Positions 21,094 to 31,463 of a DNA stretch of 39,708 bases are shown here, piece by piece. This stretch comes from an uncultured Spirochaetota bacterium (GTDB lineage Bacteria > Spirochaetota > Spirochaetia > Treponematales > Treponemataceae): assembly GCA_944389415.1 (NCBI GenBank), contig CALXMF010000019.1, positions 1 to 39,708 on the forward strand. Direction: 5' to 3'. Numbering within the stretch: the stretch's first letter is position 1; every line of letters begins with the position of its first letter. Both the position numbers and the translations under genes were made by a program. Below the pieces are notes generated by a model. It saw only the letters and a program-made list of their open reading frames with translations, was not told the origin of the DNA and did no database searches.

Positions 21094-21534
21094 TTACAGT
21101 AATAACACCTTAGGGAAAATAAAATGAAGGATACCAGCAACCAGACAGAAAATACCTATATATTTTTTTCCGCCGATAAAAATGCTTTCTATAACCGGCA
21201 TAGACGTTATATCAATAGAAGAGGACTCCTGATAAAAAGCAAGCAAAACACAAAATCCGCCGGCAATACCAGCCAAAGCAGGTAATAAATCTCCTACTAC
21301 AGGAACATCGCCCTGTGTTACAGACAACAATTTCATAAGTCCAACAAGGACACATAAAATACCAACTATTAGACGAAAATTACGATTATCAAAAACCGCC
21401 AAGAAACGATTCTGGAATGAATCATTTATCACATCATCAAGGCCTGATTCTTCCCCCCCGCCAGAATCACTGAAAACAAGCAATAATCCAACCATTAGAT
21501 TCAGTAAAACTGATAAGAAATAAAACTGAAGCAT
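21094..21534 (-). CDS. Hypothetical integral membrane protein
   Basis: 146 residues, four predicted membrane segments: LLNLMVGLLLVF near the start, LIVGILCVLVGLMKLL, LLPALAGIAGGFCVLLAF and YIGIFCLVAGILHFIFPKVL at the end. A soluble loop after helix 1 (SDSGGGEESGLDDVINDSF) is acidic and glycine-rich. No family recognised; probably lineage-specific. It sits in a run of minus-strand genes upstream of mutT (2 nt apart), with the one-helix protein at 21561 before it. Confidence 0.65.
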   Translation of the reverse strand: MLQFYFLSVLLNLMVGLLLVFSDSGGGEESGLDDVINDSFQNRFLAVFDNRNFRLIVGILCVLVGLMKLLSVTQGDVPVVGDLLPALAGIAGGFCVLLAFYQESSSIDITSMPVIESIFIGGKKYIGIFCLVAGILHFIFPKVLLL

Positions 21535-21560
21535 ATATACCTCTTTACTATAAATACAAT

Positions 21561-22145
21561 TTAATTACGGGAGACTGGTACATCCAAAATAATTTGTTCA
21601 CCATTTGCCGTAATTATAGCCTCTACAGTAAATATATCATAATCAATCGTTGTTGTCCTTAAAAAAAGTTCTTTACCACTGTAAATTCCTTCTTCTTTTA
21701 TTTCAGAAAATATATTTTCTCCATCTGTCAGGAATCGGAATTCAACAGAAATAACTATCTGATTTTGTTCCGAAAATATATCAGTCTGGGCACATTTCAC
21801 ACTTGCATATATTGAATCTTCAAATGAAAATGCTGCTAAAGAAACAGGGATACCCGCAAGTGTATTGTTTGCTGATCCGGATGCAAATAATCCATAAAAA
21901 ATAATAAAAAAGACCATAACAGCGATAGCAGCAAGCAGCATTCTTGACGCACGGGTTTTTACCAGACAACGGAAGATACCTCCCCCCATAGACATGTTTC
22001 CATTGTAATAGTCCTGAACTATTTTAGGTGCGCTTTGGATTCGATGTTCCCGGCTATAATGAAAAATAACAGGTTCCTCATCATCAGCAAAACCTTCAAT
22101 TATAGGAGTTTCTGATTTTCTTTTCTCTACATCATCAATATTCAT
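21561..22145 (-). CDS. Hypothetical protein with one membrane segment
   Basis: 194 residues. About 65 cytoplasmic residues (acidic start MNIDDVEKRKSETPIIEGFA, later HYSREHRIQSAPKIVQDYY) precede one strong membrane helix (MLLAAIAVMVFFIIFYGLFA, ~residues 69-88) and an outer beta-rich domain of about 100 residues. The topology, a cytoplasmic tail, one helix and an extracytoplasmic sandwich-like domain, suits an envelope assembly or anchoring protein. Family not recognised. It starts 8 nt after the beta-propeller-like lipoprotein gene, so they share a transcript. Confidence 0.65.
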   Translation of the reverse strand: MNIDDVEKRKSETPIIEGFADDEEPVIFHYSREHRIQSAPKIVQDYYNGNMSMGGGIFRCLVKTRASRMLLAAIAVMVFFIIFYGLFASGSANNTLAGIPVSLAAFSFEDSIYASVKCAQTDIFSEQNQIVISVEFRFLTDGENIFSEIKEEGIYSGKELFLRTTTIDYDIFTVEAIITANGEQIILDVPVSRN

Positions 22146-22153
22146 ATCACGTC

Positions 22154-23392
22154 CTACTGTTTGACTAGAGATTCAATCAACTCATCAGCACGCCACCATG
22201 CAATAGAAACATTTTCATGGCCTGCAAGCAATGCCGATATTATCCCTTCGCTTGATAAATCAAATGCATAATACAGACTATTTTTCTGTTCTACAGTCAA
22301 ATGGCGGCGCAAAATCTTTCTGCCATCGGACTGAATTATTTGCAGCATATACCCGCTGCTGTCAGCAGCTATAAAGAAGAACCATCCGGAGTGAGTAACT
22401 CCTAAAAACTCATAGGGCTGTTGATATACCGTATCAGAAAAACTGCTTTCCATCCGCATTTCCAATGCAGGTACCGTTATAGAATTTTCATATTTTCCGG
22501 ACTCTATATCAAACGGATACAACAGTGTCTGATAATAATCAATTCCAGACTGTACTTTTGTCGCAGCATCAATCACACTTATATAATAATCAATTTTAAG
22601 ATATAGTTTTCTCTCCTGACTATCAGGTACAATTGTATCAAGCGAAGTAAATATTTCGTTTGATGTCTCTTGAACAAAAGGATTCGGTAAATCAGACTGC
22701 TCAAACGGAATAGTATACAACAGATAACCTTTTTCAGAAAACCAATATACAATATCACTTTTACCAGTGTTGCACACAACAACAAGTTCATTGTTAGCAG
22801 TTGTAAAAAGATTCCGGATATATGGGAACGGCGTTCCTCCAGGTCCCTGCTGCCCCAGATAATCAATAAAAGAACCACTGCTGTCAAAACGCAGTACAAC
22901 CTGACTAAGAACTAATCCCTGGCCAATATCTTTTTCCTGACGAACAGGAGGCAACGAATCAACCACATACAGAAGTTTGTTATTATCAACAGCAATACTG
23001 CCGATTTTGTTAAACTGATATTCAATAGCTTTTTGTGTCACCGCAACAGATCCTGCTGTTTCAGCATCTGTTTTAAAAGATGGAACAGGATTAGTTTCAG
23101 GATTATAATACAATGCAAGTAAATCGCCATAAGAATTAAGCTGAAGAATTTTTTGTGCTTCACTGTTTGCGATATAAAAAAAGCCATCACGCATAACTAT
23201 AGATGTGCTCACCCCGCCTGTTGCAGACAAGTTGAACAGATTTATCTGATCTTCAAAATTACCATATTTCAGCGTAAAAAGATTTTCTTTTCCCAGTGTT
23301 ACAATCGTTCGCGAATCAGAACATGAAACCGCAAAAAAAGCAAGAATAAACACAATTATCGATACTAAAAGCGTTTTTTTCCATTTAAGCAT
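22154..23392 (-). CDS. Lipoprotein with beta-propeller-like repeats
   Basis: 412 residues from the ATG at 23392 (MLKWKKTLLVSIIVFILAFF); an ATG 12 codons upstream would bury the signal peptide. Lipobox-like AVSC gives a lipidated cysteine. The mature part reads like an NHL/six-bladed propeller: repeating hydrophobic strands such as DGFFYIANSEAQKILQLNSY, NKLLYVVDSLPPV, VLRFDSSGSFIDYLGQQGPG, NNELVVVCNTGKSDIVYWFS. It should be anchored in the periplasm or on the surface. First gene of the 23392-20301 run, divergent from secA. Spirochaetes carry conserved lipoproteins of this kind of unknown function. Confidence 0.68.
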   Translation of the reverse strand: MLKWKKTLLVSIIVFILAFFAVSCSDSRTIVTLGKENLFTLKYGNFEDQINLFNLSATGGVSTSIVMRDGFFYIANSEAQKILQLNSYGDLLALYYNPETNPVPSFKTDAETAGSVAVTQKAIEYQFNKIGSIAVDNNKLLYVVDSLPPVRQEKDIGQGLVLSQVVLRFDSSGSFIDYLGQQGPGGTPFPYIRNLFTTANNELVVVCNTGKSDIVYWFSEKGYLLYTIPFEQSDLPNPFVQETSNEIFTSLDTIVPDSQERKLYLKIDYYISVIDAATKVQSGIDYYQTLLYPFDIESGKYENSITVPALEMRMESSFSDTVYQQPYEFLGVTHSGWFFFIAADSSGYMLQIIQSDGRKILRRHLTVEQKNSLYYAFDLSSEGIISALLAGHENVSIAWWRADELIESLVKQ

Positions 23393-23421
23393 ATCTGTAA
23401 GAATAAATTGCTTATGTTCTC

Positions 23422-23450
23422 TTGTCAATAACTAAGATAAATTGTAGAAT
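23422..23450 (+). promoter_or_regulatory. secA promoter candidate
   Basis: TTGTCA (23422-23427), a 17-bp spacer and TAGAAT (23445-23450). The predicted +1 falls at or 1-2 nt before the secA ATG (23458), and no Shine-Dalgarno is visible, so the mRNA may be leaderless. Confidence 0.45.
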
Positions 23451-23457
23451 TATATTT

Positions 23458-26220
23458 ATGTTAGACGCTATTTTAACATTTTTCTTTGGATCAAAACGAG
23501 AGCGGGATATAAAAGAACTGCAGCCTATCGTAGAGCAGATTAACGCAAAAGAAAGTTGGGCACAGTCACTTTCTGCAGAAGAATTCCTGGAAACAACCCA
23601 GTCTTTTAAAACACGCCTTGAAAAGGGCGAATCATTAGATGATATTCTGCCAGAAGCATTTGCCTTGGCAAGAGAAGCGGCAAACAGAGTGCTTGGCGAA
23701 CGCGCATATGATGTACAGATCATGGGGTCACTTGTCCTGAATTCAGGACGCATTGTCGAAATGAAAACCGGTGAGGGAAAAACGTTAATGTGCGTTGCCG
23801 CCGCTTATTTGAACAGTCTGACCGGCAAAGGTGTTCATGTTGTTACGGTGAATGATTATCTGGCACAGCGTGATGCCGATTGGATGCGTCCTGTTTACAG
23901 TTATTTAGGAGTCACGGTCGGTTCTATTGTATCTAATATGGATAACAATGCGCGCCGCAACGCATATAACTGTGATATTACGTATGGGACAAATAACGAA
24001 CTTGGATTTGATTACCTGCGCGATAATATGCAGATTGATGTGCGCAATAAGGTACAACGAGGATTTGCATTCTGTATTGTGGATGAAATTGACTCTATTC
24101 TTATTGATGAAGCAAGAACCCCGCTTATAATTTCTGGTGCCGGAGAAGATGATACGGCCAAATTTAATGAAGTAGACAAATATGTTGGGCAGCTTGTAGA
24201 AGTCCAGAAAAACCCTTCGACAGGAGAATATCCTGATGAGACACAGGGTGAAGAAGTTATCGGTGATTATAAGCTCGATGAAAAGAGCCGCCGTGTTTCT
24301 TTTACCGATGCAGGAATGCTGCATATCGAACAGATTCTCAAAAACAGGAATATCATACAGGGCAGTCTCTTTGATGAGGAAAATTTTGAATATATTCACT
24401 ATTTTACCCAGGCAGTTCGTGCCCATACACTGTACAAAATAGATGTTGATTATGTGGTAAAAGATGGTCAGGTACAAATTGTAGATGAATTTACCGGCCG
24501 TATTCTTGAAGGCCGCCGTTATGGGGATGGCCTGCATCAGGCTATTGAAGCGAAAGAGCATATACGTGTAGCTCAACGAAACAGAACACTTGCAACAATT
24601 ACATTCCAGAATTTTTTCCGTATGTACGAAAAGCTTTCAGGGATGACGGGAACAGCAGAAACAGAAGCTGTTGAGTTCGACAAAATATATGGACTTGAAG
24701 TAGTCGTTATTCCTACAAATAAACCTGTAGCCCGTATTGATGAAAATGATGAAGTATATTTGAATGAACATGATAAATGGGAAGCTATCTGTAAAGAGAT
24801 TGCAGATTGTCATAGTAAGGGACAGCCAATTCTTGTCGGTACTGTATCTATTGAGAAATCAGAACATCTGTCAGCAATGCTCACCCGAAGAGGCATACGA
24901 CACGAAGTATTAAACGCAAAAAATCATGCACGGGAAGCACTTATTATTGCAGAAGCCGGTGCTAAAAATGCGGTCACTATTGCGACAAATATGGCAGGAC
25001 GCGGTACAGACATTAAATTAGGCGGGAATCCTGAATTCCGCGCACGCAAACGAGCTGGGACAGAAGCTACACCGGAACAATATCAGGCCGCATATAAAAT
25101 AGAAAAAGAGCAATGGCTGAAAGATTATGAAGAAGTGAAACAGCTCGGCGGACTGTATGTTATTGGAACAGAGCGGCATGAAAGCCGCCGTATCGATAAT
25201 CAGCTACGCGGCCGTTCAGGCCGACAGGGAGATCCGGGTCGCAGCAAATTTTATATTTCCATGGATGATGATCTCATGCGCCTCTTTGGCGGAGATCGGA
25301 TGAAAAATATCATGTCTCGCATTGGTATGGAACCAGGCGAACCTATTTATCATCCATGGTTAAATAAGGGTATAGAAAAGGCTCAAAAAAAAGTTGAAGA
25401 GCGTAATTTTGAGATCCGGAAACATCTGCTTGAGTACGATGATGTTCTTAATGAACAACGAAATTTTATTTATGAACAGCGTGATGCTATCCTTGAAGAT
25501 GAAAATCTCACCGCTCGTATTCTGACCACAGCTGACGAAGAACTGGATGTGGCTTTGGAAACATATCAGGATGAACTAAAACATCGTAATGCAAATGCTG
25601 CGGCAGATATGATTGATACCTGTAAACGAGTTTTCGGTTTGATAATCGATGCAAAAGAACTACAGGAAAAAAAGCCTGAAGCAATCAAAGAGTGGATTAC
25701 CGATATGCTTTGCAGAGACTTAAAAGAAAAGGAACTCCTCGCAGGCAAACAAAATCTCAATATGTTTATACGGTATCAATATGTACAGGCAATTGATAAA
25801 AAATGGCTTGATCATCTTGAACAAATGGAAGGATTAAGAGAGGCTGTTTATTTGCGAACATATGGTTCTAAGAATCCGCTTACTGAATATAAAATTGACG
25901 GTTTCAATATGTTCTATGAAATGGTTGATTCAATCCGACTTGAAATCGCTTCTCGTATATTCCGTGTGAAAGTACAAGTGCGGGAAGGAGAACCTGTTCG
26001 ACAGCAGCCACAAAAGAATATTCCAATGAATACACAGCACCAATCAGCTCAAAGTGCATTCAGTGCACACAACGCTAAACAGGCTGCAGCATCATCTGCA
26101 ACAGCACGTCATACACAAGGAGCGAGTGTAACAGTTGCAAGAACAACGCCGAAAGTAGGACGGAATGATCCCTGTCCCTGTGGCAGCGGAAAAAAATACA
26201 AACATTGCTGTGGAAGATAA
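23458..26220 (+). CDS. secA: Preprotein translocase ATPase SecA
   Basis: 920 residues from [20 protein letters not shown]. Walker A in MKTGEGKT (about residues 102-109), Walker B region [19 protein letters not shown], the [20 protein letters not shown] helicase motif with [13 protein letters not shown], and the C-terminal zinc motif [17 protein letters not shown] for SecB or ribosome binding are all present. SecA drives protein export through SecYEG. Codons before 23458 are in frame from a TTG at 23422 but add residues unlike SecA. The linker before the zinc tail is Gln/Ala/Ser-rich ([20 protein letters not shown]), which is normal. A shared terminator follows. Confidence 0.97.
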   Translation: MLDAILTFFFGSKRERDIKELQPIVEQINAKESWAQSLSAEEFLETTQSFKTRLEKGESLDDILPEAFALAREAANRVLGERAYDVQIMGSLVLNSGRIVEMKTGEGKTLMCVAAAYLNSLTGKGVHVVTVNDYLAQRDADWMRPVYSYLGVTVGSIVSNMDNNARRNAYNCDITYGTNNELGFDYLRDNMQIDVRNKVQRGFAFCIVDEIDSILIDEARTPLIISGAGEDDTAKFNEVDKYVGQLVEVQKNPSTGEYPDETQGEEVIGDYKLDEKSRRVSFTDAGMLHIEQILKNRNIIQGSLFDEENFEYIHYFTQAVRAHTLYKIDVDYVVKDGQVQIVDEFTGRILEGRRYGDGLHQAIEAKEHIRVAQRNRTLATITFQNFFRMYEKLSGMTGTAETEAVEFDKIYGLEVVVIPTNKPVARIDENDEVYLNEHDKWEAICKEIADCHSKGQPILVGTVSIEKSEHLSAMLTRRGIRHEVLNAKNHAREALIIAEAGAKNAVTIATNMAGRGTDIKLGGNPEFRARKRAGTEATPEQYQAAYKIEKEQWLKDYEEVKQLGGLYVIGTERHESRRIDNQLRGRSGRQGDPGRSKFYISMDDDLMRLFGGDRMKNIMSRIGMEPGEPIYHPWLNKGIEKAQKKVEERNFEIRKHLLEYDDVLNEQRNFIYEQRDAILEDENLTARILTTADEELDVALETYQDELKHRNANAAADMIDTCKRVFGLIIDAKELQEKKPEAIKEWITDMLCRDLKEKELLAGKQNLNMFIRYQYVQAIDKKWLDHLEQMEGLREAVYLRTYGSKNPLTEYKIDGFNMFYEMVDSIRLEIASRIFRVKVQVREGEPVRQQPQKNIPMNTQHQSAQSAFSAHNAKQAAASSATARHTQGASVTVARTTPKVGRNDPCPCGSGKKYKHCCGR

Positions 26221-26267
26221 ATCTCCTGAAGATTTCTTAATTATCAGAAAATATTGTTGATACATAA

Positions 26268-26299
26268 AAATGGCTGTCTTTTCGACAGCCATTTTTTAT
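26268..26299. terminator. Bidirectional terminator between secA and ppdK
   Basis: AAAATGGCTGTC and GACAGCCATTTT pair across TTTTC; T-runs lie on both sides. It serves the convergent secA (+) and ppdK (-) genes. Confidence 0.9.
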
Positions 26300-26305
26300 T
26301 TACCT

Positions 26306-28966
26306 CTATTTACTATTTCTGATAACTGCCTGCGCCGCTGCAAGACGTGCAACCGGCACCCGGAACGGTGAGCAGGATACATAATTTAATCCAGAACGGT
26401 AACAAAAATCAATTGTCTGAGGATCACCTCCATGTTCACCGCAAATGCCAAGTTTAATATCAGACTGAACAGCACGTGCCTTGGTACAGGCAAAATCAAC
26501 CAGCGCACCAACGCCTGTTTGATCAAGCGATTTAAACGGATCTGCTTCAAATATCTTTTTAGCCTGATACATTGGCAGAAATTTACCTGCATCATCACGA
26601 CTAAAGGCGAATGTCATTTGTGTTAGGTCATTTGTTCCAAAGCTGAAGAAGTCAGCGTATTTTGCAAGTTTATCCGCAAGCAGTGCAGCACGGGGCACTT
26701 CAATCATAGAACCAATACGAATATTAAATTCAATACCTGATTCAGCAAATACTTTTTTAATAACCTTCTCGCAACTGCAGCGAATAATATGTAATTCTTC
26801 TGGATCACAAACAATTGGAATCATTATTTCAGGATGAACTGCTATCGATTTTTTAATACATTCAGCAGCAGCTCGGGCAATTGCTTCTACCTGCATCTCA
26901 TAAATTTCAGGATAGGTAATCGCAAGCCGGCAGCCGCGGTGGCCAAGCATAGGATTCATTTCATGCAGCGCATCAAGTTTTGCTTGCAGAATATTTTCTT
27001 CTATGTGCATATATACTGCAAGTTCTTTTGTTTCTTCTTGTGTATGCGGAATAAATTCATGAAGCGGCGGATCGAGCAGACGAATAGTAACAGGACGCCC
27101 ATTCATTGCTTCAAAAATGCCAACAAAATCTTTTTGCTGGAGAGGTAAAATATTATCAAGTGCAGCTTTTCGCTGTTCAACTGTATCGGAAGCAATCATC
27201 GCACGGAAATGAATTAACTTTGACTTATCAAAAAACATGTGTTCTGTTCGGCACAATCCAATACCATCAGCCCCAAATTGAAACGCCCGCTGAGCGTCTT
27301 CGGGTTGATCAGCATTTGCCCGAACTCTAAATCCCGTAAGCGATCCACGACGGGACAAATTTCGCACTTCATCACACCAGAACAAAAATGTTTCAAGTTC
27401 ACCTGAAATTCCTGGTGCGATTAGAGGCAGCTGACCATCATACACACAGCCTGTTGTTCCATCAATCGTTATCCAGTCACCGCGTTTATATTTTTTTGTA
27501 CCAATCTGAACTTTGTCGCCGACAAACACAACATCACAAGCTCCGCACACACAAGGAGTTCCCATACCGCGTGCAACAACTGCGGCATGACTAGTCATGC
27601 CCCCAGTTGCTGTCAAAATACCTTCTGAAACAACCATTCCAGAAATATCTTCAGGGCTCGTTTCCTTACGAACCAGAACAACTTTTTTACCAAGCTTTGT
27701 TTCCATCTCAGCTTCTTCTGCAGTATAGACAATACAGCCGCATGCAGCGCCCGGGGATGCATTCAACGCCCTGGTGAGCGGGACAACTTTTTTTACCGCA
27801 TCGGGATCGATCATGGGATGCAAAAGCTGATCAAGCTGCTGCGCATCAACTCGCATAATAGCTTCTTCTTTCGTAATAAGTTTTTCTCCAGCCATATCAA
27901 CAGCGCATTTAACAGCAGCCCGTCCAGTACGTTTACCGCTGCGGGTTTGTAAAATAAACAATTGCCCCTGTTGAACAGTAAATTCCATATCTTGCATATC
28001 CCGAAAATGTTTCTCAAGCCTGTCACGAATAGCAAGCAGCTGTCGATATACTTCTGCATTTTCCTTTTCAAGTGTCTCTATTTTTTCAGGTGTTCGTATT
28101 CCAGCAACAACATCCTCTCCCTGAGCATTCATAAGATATTCGCCATAAAATTTATTTTCACCTGTTGATGGGTCACGGCTAAAACAGACTCCTGTTCCGG
28201 AATCAGAACCAAAATTACCGAATACCATTGATTGAATATTAACTGCTGTTCCTGCCAGCCCTTTTATGCCATTCAATTCACGATATTTTACAGCTCTATC
28301 ATTCATCCATGAACCAAAGACAGCATCTATCGCATGCCAGAGCTGTATCTGGGGATCCTGCGGGAAATCAGAACCTACAACATCTTGATACAATTTTTTA
28401 TACACCGAAACAAGAGATTTTAAATCATCAGCATTCAGTTCTGTATCGAGTTTTACACCTTTTCTCTTCTTTGCAGCAGCAAGAGCTTCTTCAAATAAAT
28501 CGGCAGGAACTCCCATTGCGACATCACCAAACATCTGGATAAAGCGGCGATACGCATCCCAGGCAAAACGAGGATTATTTGTTTTTCTGGCAAGACCTTC
28601 AGCAGCAAGATCATTCATTCCTAAATTCAGGATTGTATCCATCATACCCGGCATAGATACAGCAGCTCCTGAACGCACTGACACTAATAACGGATCCTCA
28701 GAATCTCCAAGTTTTTTACCCATTAACGATTCAAGCGAAGCAAGCTGCCGAGCAACTTCTTCTCCTAATCCTGATGGATACTGACGGTTATTCTCATAAA
28801 ATAAACGACACACTTCTGCAGAAATAGTAAATCCTGGCGGAACAGGAATACCAAGATTAGTCATCTCTGCCAGATTTGATCCCTTTCCACCAAGAATATT
28901 CTTCATCTCGGCTGTTCCCTCGGCTTTTCCATTTCCGAAGAAATACACAAACTTATCAGAATTCAT
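26306..28966 (-). CDS. ppdK: Pyruvate, phosphate dikinase
   Basis: 886 residues, the full family length. The N-terminal ATP-grasp begins YFFGNGKAEGTAEMKNILGG (KG-L-GGKG-NLAEM pattern). The phospho-histidine motif GGMTSHAAVVARGMGTPCVC lies near residues 455-475, and the PEP-binding domain has GADGIGLCRTEHMF, MLGHRGCRL and the late FGTNDLTQMTFAFSRDD. The end FCYRSGLNYVSCSPFRVPVA carries the catalytic cysteine. It interconverts pyruvate, ATP and Pi with PEP, AMP and PPi, a common energy-saving step in fermentative spirochaetes. AGGAGG lies 9 nt before the ATG. Monocistronic. Confidence 0.97.
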   Translation of the reverse strand: MNSDKFVYFFGNGKAEGTAEMKNILGGKGSNLAEMTNLGIPVPPGFTISAEVCRLFYENNRQYPSGLGEEVARQLASLESLMGKKLGDSEDPLLVSVRSGAAVSMPGMMDTILNLGMNDLAAEGLARKTNNPRFAWDAYRRFIQMFGDVAMGVPADLFEEALAAAKKRKGVKLDTELNADDLKSLVSVYKKLYQDVVGSDFPQDPQIQLWHAIDAVFGSWMNDRAVKYRELNGIKGLAGTAVNIQSMVFGNFGSDSGTGVCFSRDPSTGENKFYGEYLMNAQGEDVVAGIRTPEKIETLEKENAEVYRQLLAIRDRLEKHFRDMQDMEFTVQQGQLFILQTRSGKRTGRAAVKCAVDMAGEKLITKEEAIMRVDAQQLDQLLHPMIDPDAVKKVVPLTRALNASPGAACGCIVYTAEEAEMETKLGKKVVLVRKETSPEDISGMVVSEGILTATGGMTSHAAVVARGMGTPCVCGACDVVFVGDKVQIGTKKYKRGDWITIDGTTGCVYDGQLPLIAPGISGELETFLFWCDEVRNLSRRGSLTGFRVRANADQPEDAQRAFQFGADGIGLCRTEHMFFDKSKLIHFRAMIASDTVEQRKAALDNILPLQQKDFVGIFEAMNGRPVTIRLLDPPLHEFIPHTQEETKELAVYMHIEENILQAKLDALHEMNPMLGHRGCRLAITYPEIYEMQVEAIARAAAECIKKSIAVHPEIMIPIVCDPEELHIIRCSCEKVIKKVFAESGIEFNIRIGSMIEVPRAALLADKLAKYADFFSFGTNDLTQMTFAFSRDDAGKFLPMYQAKKIFEADPFKSLDQTGVGALVDFACTKARAVQSDIKLGICGEHGGDPQTIDFCYRSGLNYVSCSPFRVPVARLAAAQAVIRNSK

Positions 28967-29013
28967 AGATAAGCTCCTCCTTTATAAAACGAATAATTAC
29001 TTATGATATCAAA

Positions 29014-30105
29014 TCACACAACACAATTTTTACCTTGTTCTTTACCGAAATATAAATTTTGATCAGCCATACGAATAATACCTTCAAGATCAGCTCCTGA
29101 TTCAGATCCTGCGACACCAAATGTCATCGTGACTTTAAGCTCAACATCTTTCGCACATACCGGAGAACTTTCTATTCCCTGCCGTATACGTTCAGCAATT
29201 ATTTTTGTATTATCAGATGAACCTGCAATCAAAATAAGGAATTCTTCTCCTCCCCATCTACATGCAACATCATTAGACCGTAATGCATCTGCGATAAGAC
29301 TACTGATATGTACCAGTGTTAAATCGCCAAAATCATGACCATATGTATCATTGACCTTTTTAAAATTATCAATATCCCCCATCACCAGAGAAAAAGGAAT
29401 ACGATTTTTTCGCCAGTATGCATATTTTTGTGATAAAATAACCTGCATTCCGCGGCGATTTAATAGACCTGTTAAAGGATCTGTATTGGCTTCTCTAATA
29501 AGTGAGCGTGTTATGTTTTCCCATTGCACATATCCAGCCTGGACCTGTCTTACGAACAATAACGTTGTACTTGTCAAAAATAAAAAAACAGCACAAACAT
29601 TGCAAATAATCAACGAAACACGAACTGTATAATCAGTAACCTGTGTTGTATAATGCTGTGAATCCAAATAAAACGTGCCTAAATATAATAGAAAAGCAAT
29701 AATACTGCCAAACGACACAAGGAATACTTTTGTACGATCTGAATACTGTGTATATGAAATACATATTCCAATCGGAACAATCAGTAACAAATACAAAGAA
29801 AAAGAACAATTAGCGCCAACAAAAATATGCATCAAAAGAACGTGTAGAGACACCTCTACCACAGTTAATATATATAACACGGTAAAATTACTGGGACTGG
29901 CAATTATAATAAGAACTGTGTAAAAAAACACACTCCCCAACTGATATACGGCAGGCAAATATCGACGAAATATGAAAAGCACAACTCCAAGAAGTAAATG
30001 ATTTAGACAGGCCCCACATAACAAAAACTTCATCTGATGTTTTAACGCATATTCAGGAACTATTCCTGATAAGATATCAGCCTCTTTTGTTTCTAAATCA
30101 CTCAA
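29014..30105 (-). CDS. Membrane-bound diguanylate cyclase
   Basis: 363 residues. About six membrane helices fill residues 25-190 (an MASE-like sensor region of unknown ligand), followed by a GGDEF domain: DPLTGLLNRRGM (209-220), DIDNFKKVNDTYGHDFGD and the active-site signature GGEEF (285-289). The inhibitory I-site RxxD is intact (RSND 276-279), five residues before the signature as usual. It should make cyclic di-GMP from two GTP at the inner membrane and be product-inhibited. It lies 47 nt upstream of ppdK on the same strand and is divergent from capA. Confidence 0.93.
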   Translation of the reverse strand: MSDLETKEADILSGIVPEYALKHQMKFLLCGACLNHLLLGVVLFIFRRYLPAVYQLGSVFFYTVLIIIASPSNFTVLYILTVVEVSLHVLLMHIFVGANCSFSLYLLLIVPIGICISYTQYSDRTKVFLVSFGSIIAFLLYLGTFYLDSQHYTTQVTDYTVRVSLIICNVCAVFLFLTSTTLLFVRQVQAGYVQWENITRSLIREANTDPLTGLLNRRGMQVILSQKYAYWRKNRIPFSLVMGDIDNFKKVNDTYGHDFGDLTLVHISSLIADALRSNDVACRWGGEEFLILIAGSSDNTKIIAERIRQGIESSPVCAKDVELKVTMTFGVAGSESGADLEGIIRMADQNLYFGKEQGKNCVV

Positions 30106-30171
30106 TTTTATCAGTTCCTATTTCAAGAATCTGCACAGAATCACTCACAATCTAATTGTACATTGAAGAAT

Positions 30172-30200
30172 TTGACATGTCAATGTTTTACTTTTAAAAT
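30172..30200 (+). promoter_or_regulatory. capA promoter with palindrome over the -35
   Basis: TTGACA (30172-30177), 17-bp spacer, TAAAAT (30195-30200). The -35 is part of a perfect palindrome TTGACATGTCAA (30172-30183), a possible operator. Confidence 0.6.
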
Positions 30201-30251
30201 AGCTACAAATTACGGATATGTATATCCCTAGTAAGAAGCATAGGACTATTT

Positions 30252-31463
30252 ATGAATAAACTCTTTTCCCTTTTTGCAATAATCATACTACTGCCCATAT
30301 ATTATTCCTGTACCACAATTTCTAAGACAGAACATCTAATTCCAGAGACGACAAATGGGGAAAATTCAGTAGATATTAAAGTTCCCCAGACTGTCCCGGA
30401 CCAGCAGGAATTGCTGCTTACATTTGCTGGTGATATTATGGCACATACAGTAAATTTCACAATGAATAATTACAGCCTTATTTACGAAGATATCAGCAAC
30501 ATATTACTTTCTGATAGCCTTTCTTTTGCCAATATGGAAACTCCTGTGCATAATGGACGCCCTTATGAAACATATCCCACTTTTAATGTTCAACAGCCAT
30601 ATGCACTTGCAGCAATCAATGCAGGATTCGATGTTTTTTCTCTCGCAAACAACCATACAAATGATCAGGATGCAGAAGGAATAGACATGACCGCACAATT
30701 TTTTGCGGAGCAGCCAGTATATGCGGCAGGTATAAAACAAAATCCTGACAGCACTCTCTCTTACCAGCTCATTGACAAGGATGGGTGGAAAATCTTATTC
30801 GTCGCAGTTACAGAAATCCTTAACAGTTTTCATGATATAGAACGAATTGACTATATTCCGCCAACCCAGACAGGCAGAGATGCATTCAGATCACAGTTAG
30901 AGCTGCTTCGAAAAGAAAACCCCTGCGATTTATTTATAGTTTCAATCCATACCAATGAAGCTGAATATATTCCTGATATACAGCCTCAGCGAAGAGAATT
31001 TTACTATTCCCTGCTCGACAGTGGTGTAGATATAATTTGGGCAAATCATCCACATATCGCCAAAGAATGGGAAGTTATCACCGACCACCAAACAGGTACA
31101 AAAAATAAACTAATCATGTATGCTCTTGGAAATACAATATCAGGACAGCGGACAAACCCTAATTTACAAAACCCCGGAGCAAATCGTGATTATACCGGAG
31201 ATGGATATCTTATTCAGGTTCGGTTTATCAAACAGACAGCTATGCCGGAATTCAGCATATCAAGCATCCCCCCCACAATTACTGAAGTTAAACCGATGCT
31301 CATCACTACCTATATTACACCAGAACAAAATTATGTTATCAAACTACTGAATGAGCAATTTATTCATACATTAAGGACCGAACAACGCAGCGAGTATGCA
31401 GACTATTTCACACAGAGAATGCAATTAATGCATCAGATTGGAGAAAAAAATATATGCCGGTAG
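30252..31463 (+). CDS. CapA-family lipoprotein (poly-gamma-glutamate synthesis type metallophosphatase fold)
   Basis: 403 residues. Signal peptide with lipobox MNKLFSLFAIIILLPIYYSC (Cys20). The mature domain is the CapA/PGA_cap fold: LTFAGDIMAHTV (first metal motif), SFANMETPV, FDVFSLANNHTNDQ (NNH metal ligands), VSIHTNEAEY and DIIWANHPHIAKEWEV (H ligands), ALGNTISGQ. Members are calcineurin-like enzymes linked to polyglutamate or envelope polymer synthesis, though most lack a proven substrate. It is exported and membrane-anchored. Its 3' end overlaps the start of the helicase gene by 10 nt. Confidence 0.88.
   Translation: MNKLFSLFAIIILLPIYYSCTTISKTEHLIPETTNGENSVDIKVPQTVPDQQELLLTFAGDIMAHTVNFTMNNYSLIYEDISNILLSDSLSFANMETPVHNGRPYETYPTFNVQQPYALAAINAGFDVFSLANNHTNDQDAEGIDMTAQFFAEQPVYAAGIKQNPDSTLSYQLIDKDGWKILFVAVTEILNSFHDIERIDYIPPTQTGRDAFRSQLELLRKENPCDLFIVSIHTNEAEYIPDIQPQRREFYYSLLDSGVDIIWANHPHIAKEWEVITDHQTGTKNKLIMYALGNTISGQRTNPNLQNPGANRDYTGDGYLIQVRFIKQTAMPEFSISSIPPTITEVKPMLITTYITPEQNYVIKLLNEQFIHTLRTEQRSEYADYFTQRMQLMHQIGEKNICR

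Noticed and set aside
23905-24576. 223-codon minus-strand frame inside secA
   Set aside because: Antisense to a conserved gene; Phe/Ile/Asn-rich composition is what the complement of SecA codons gives.
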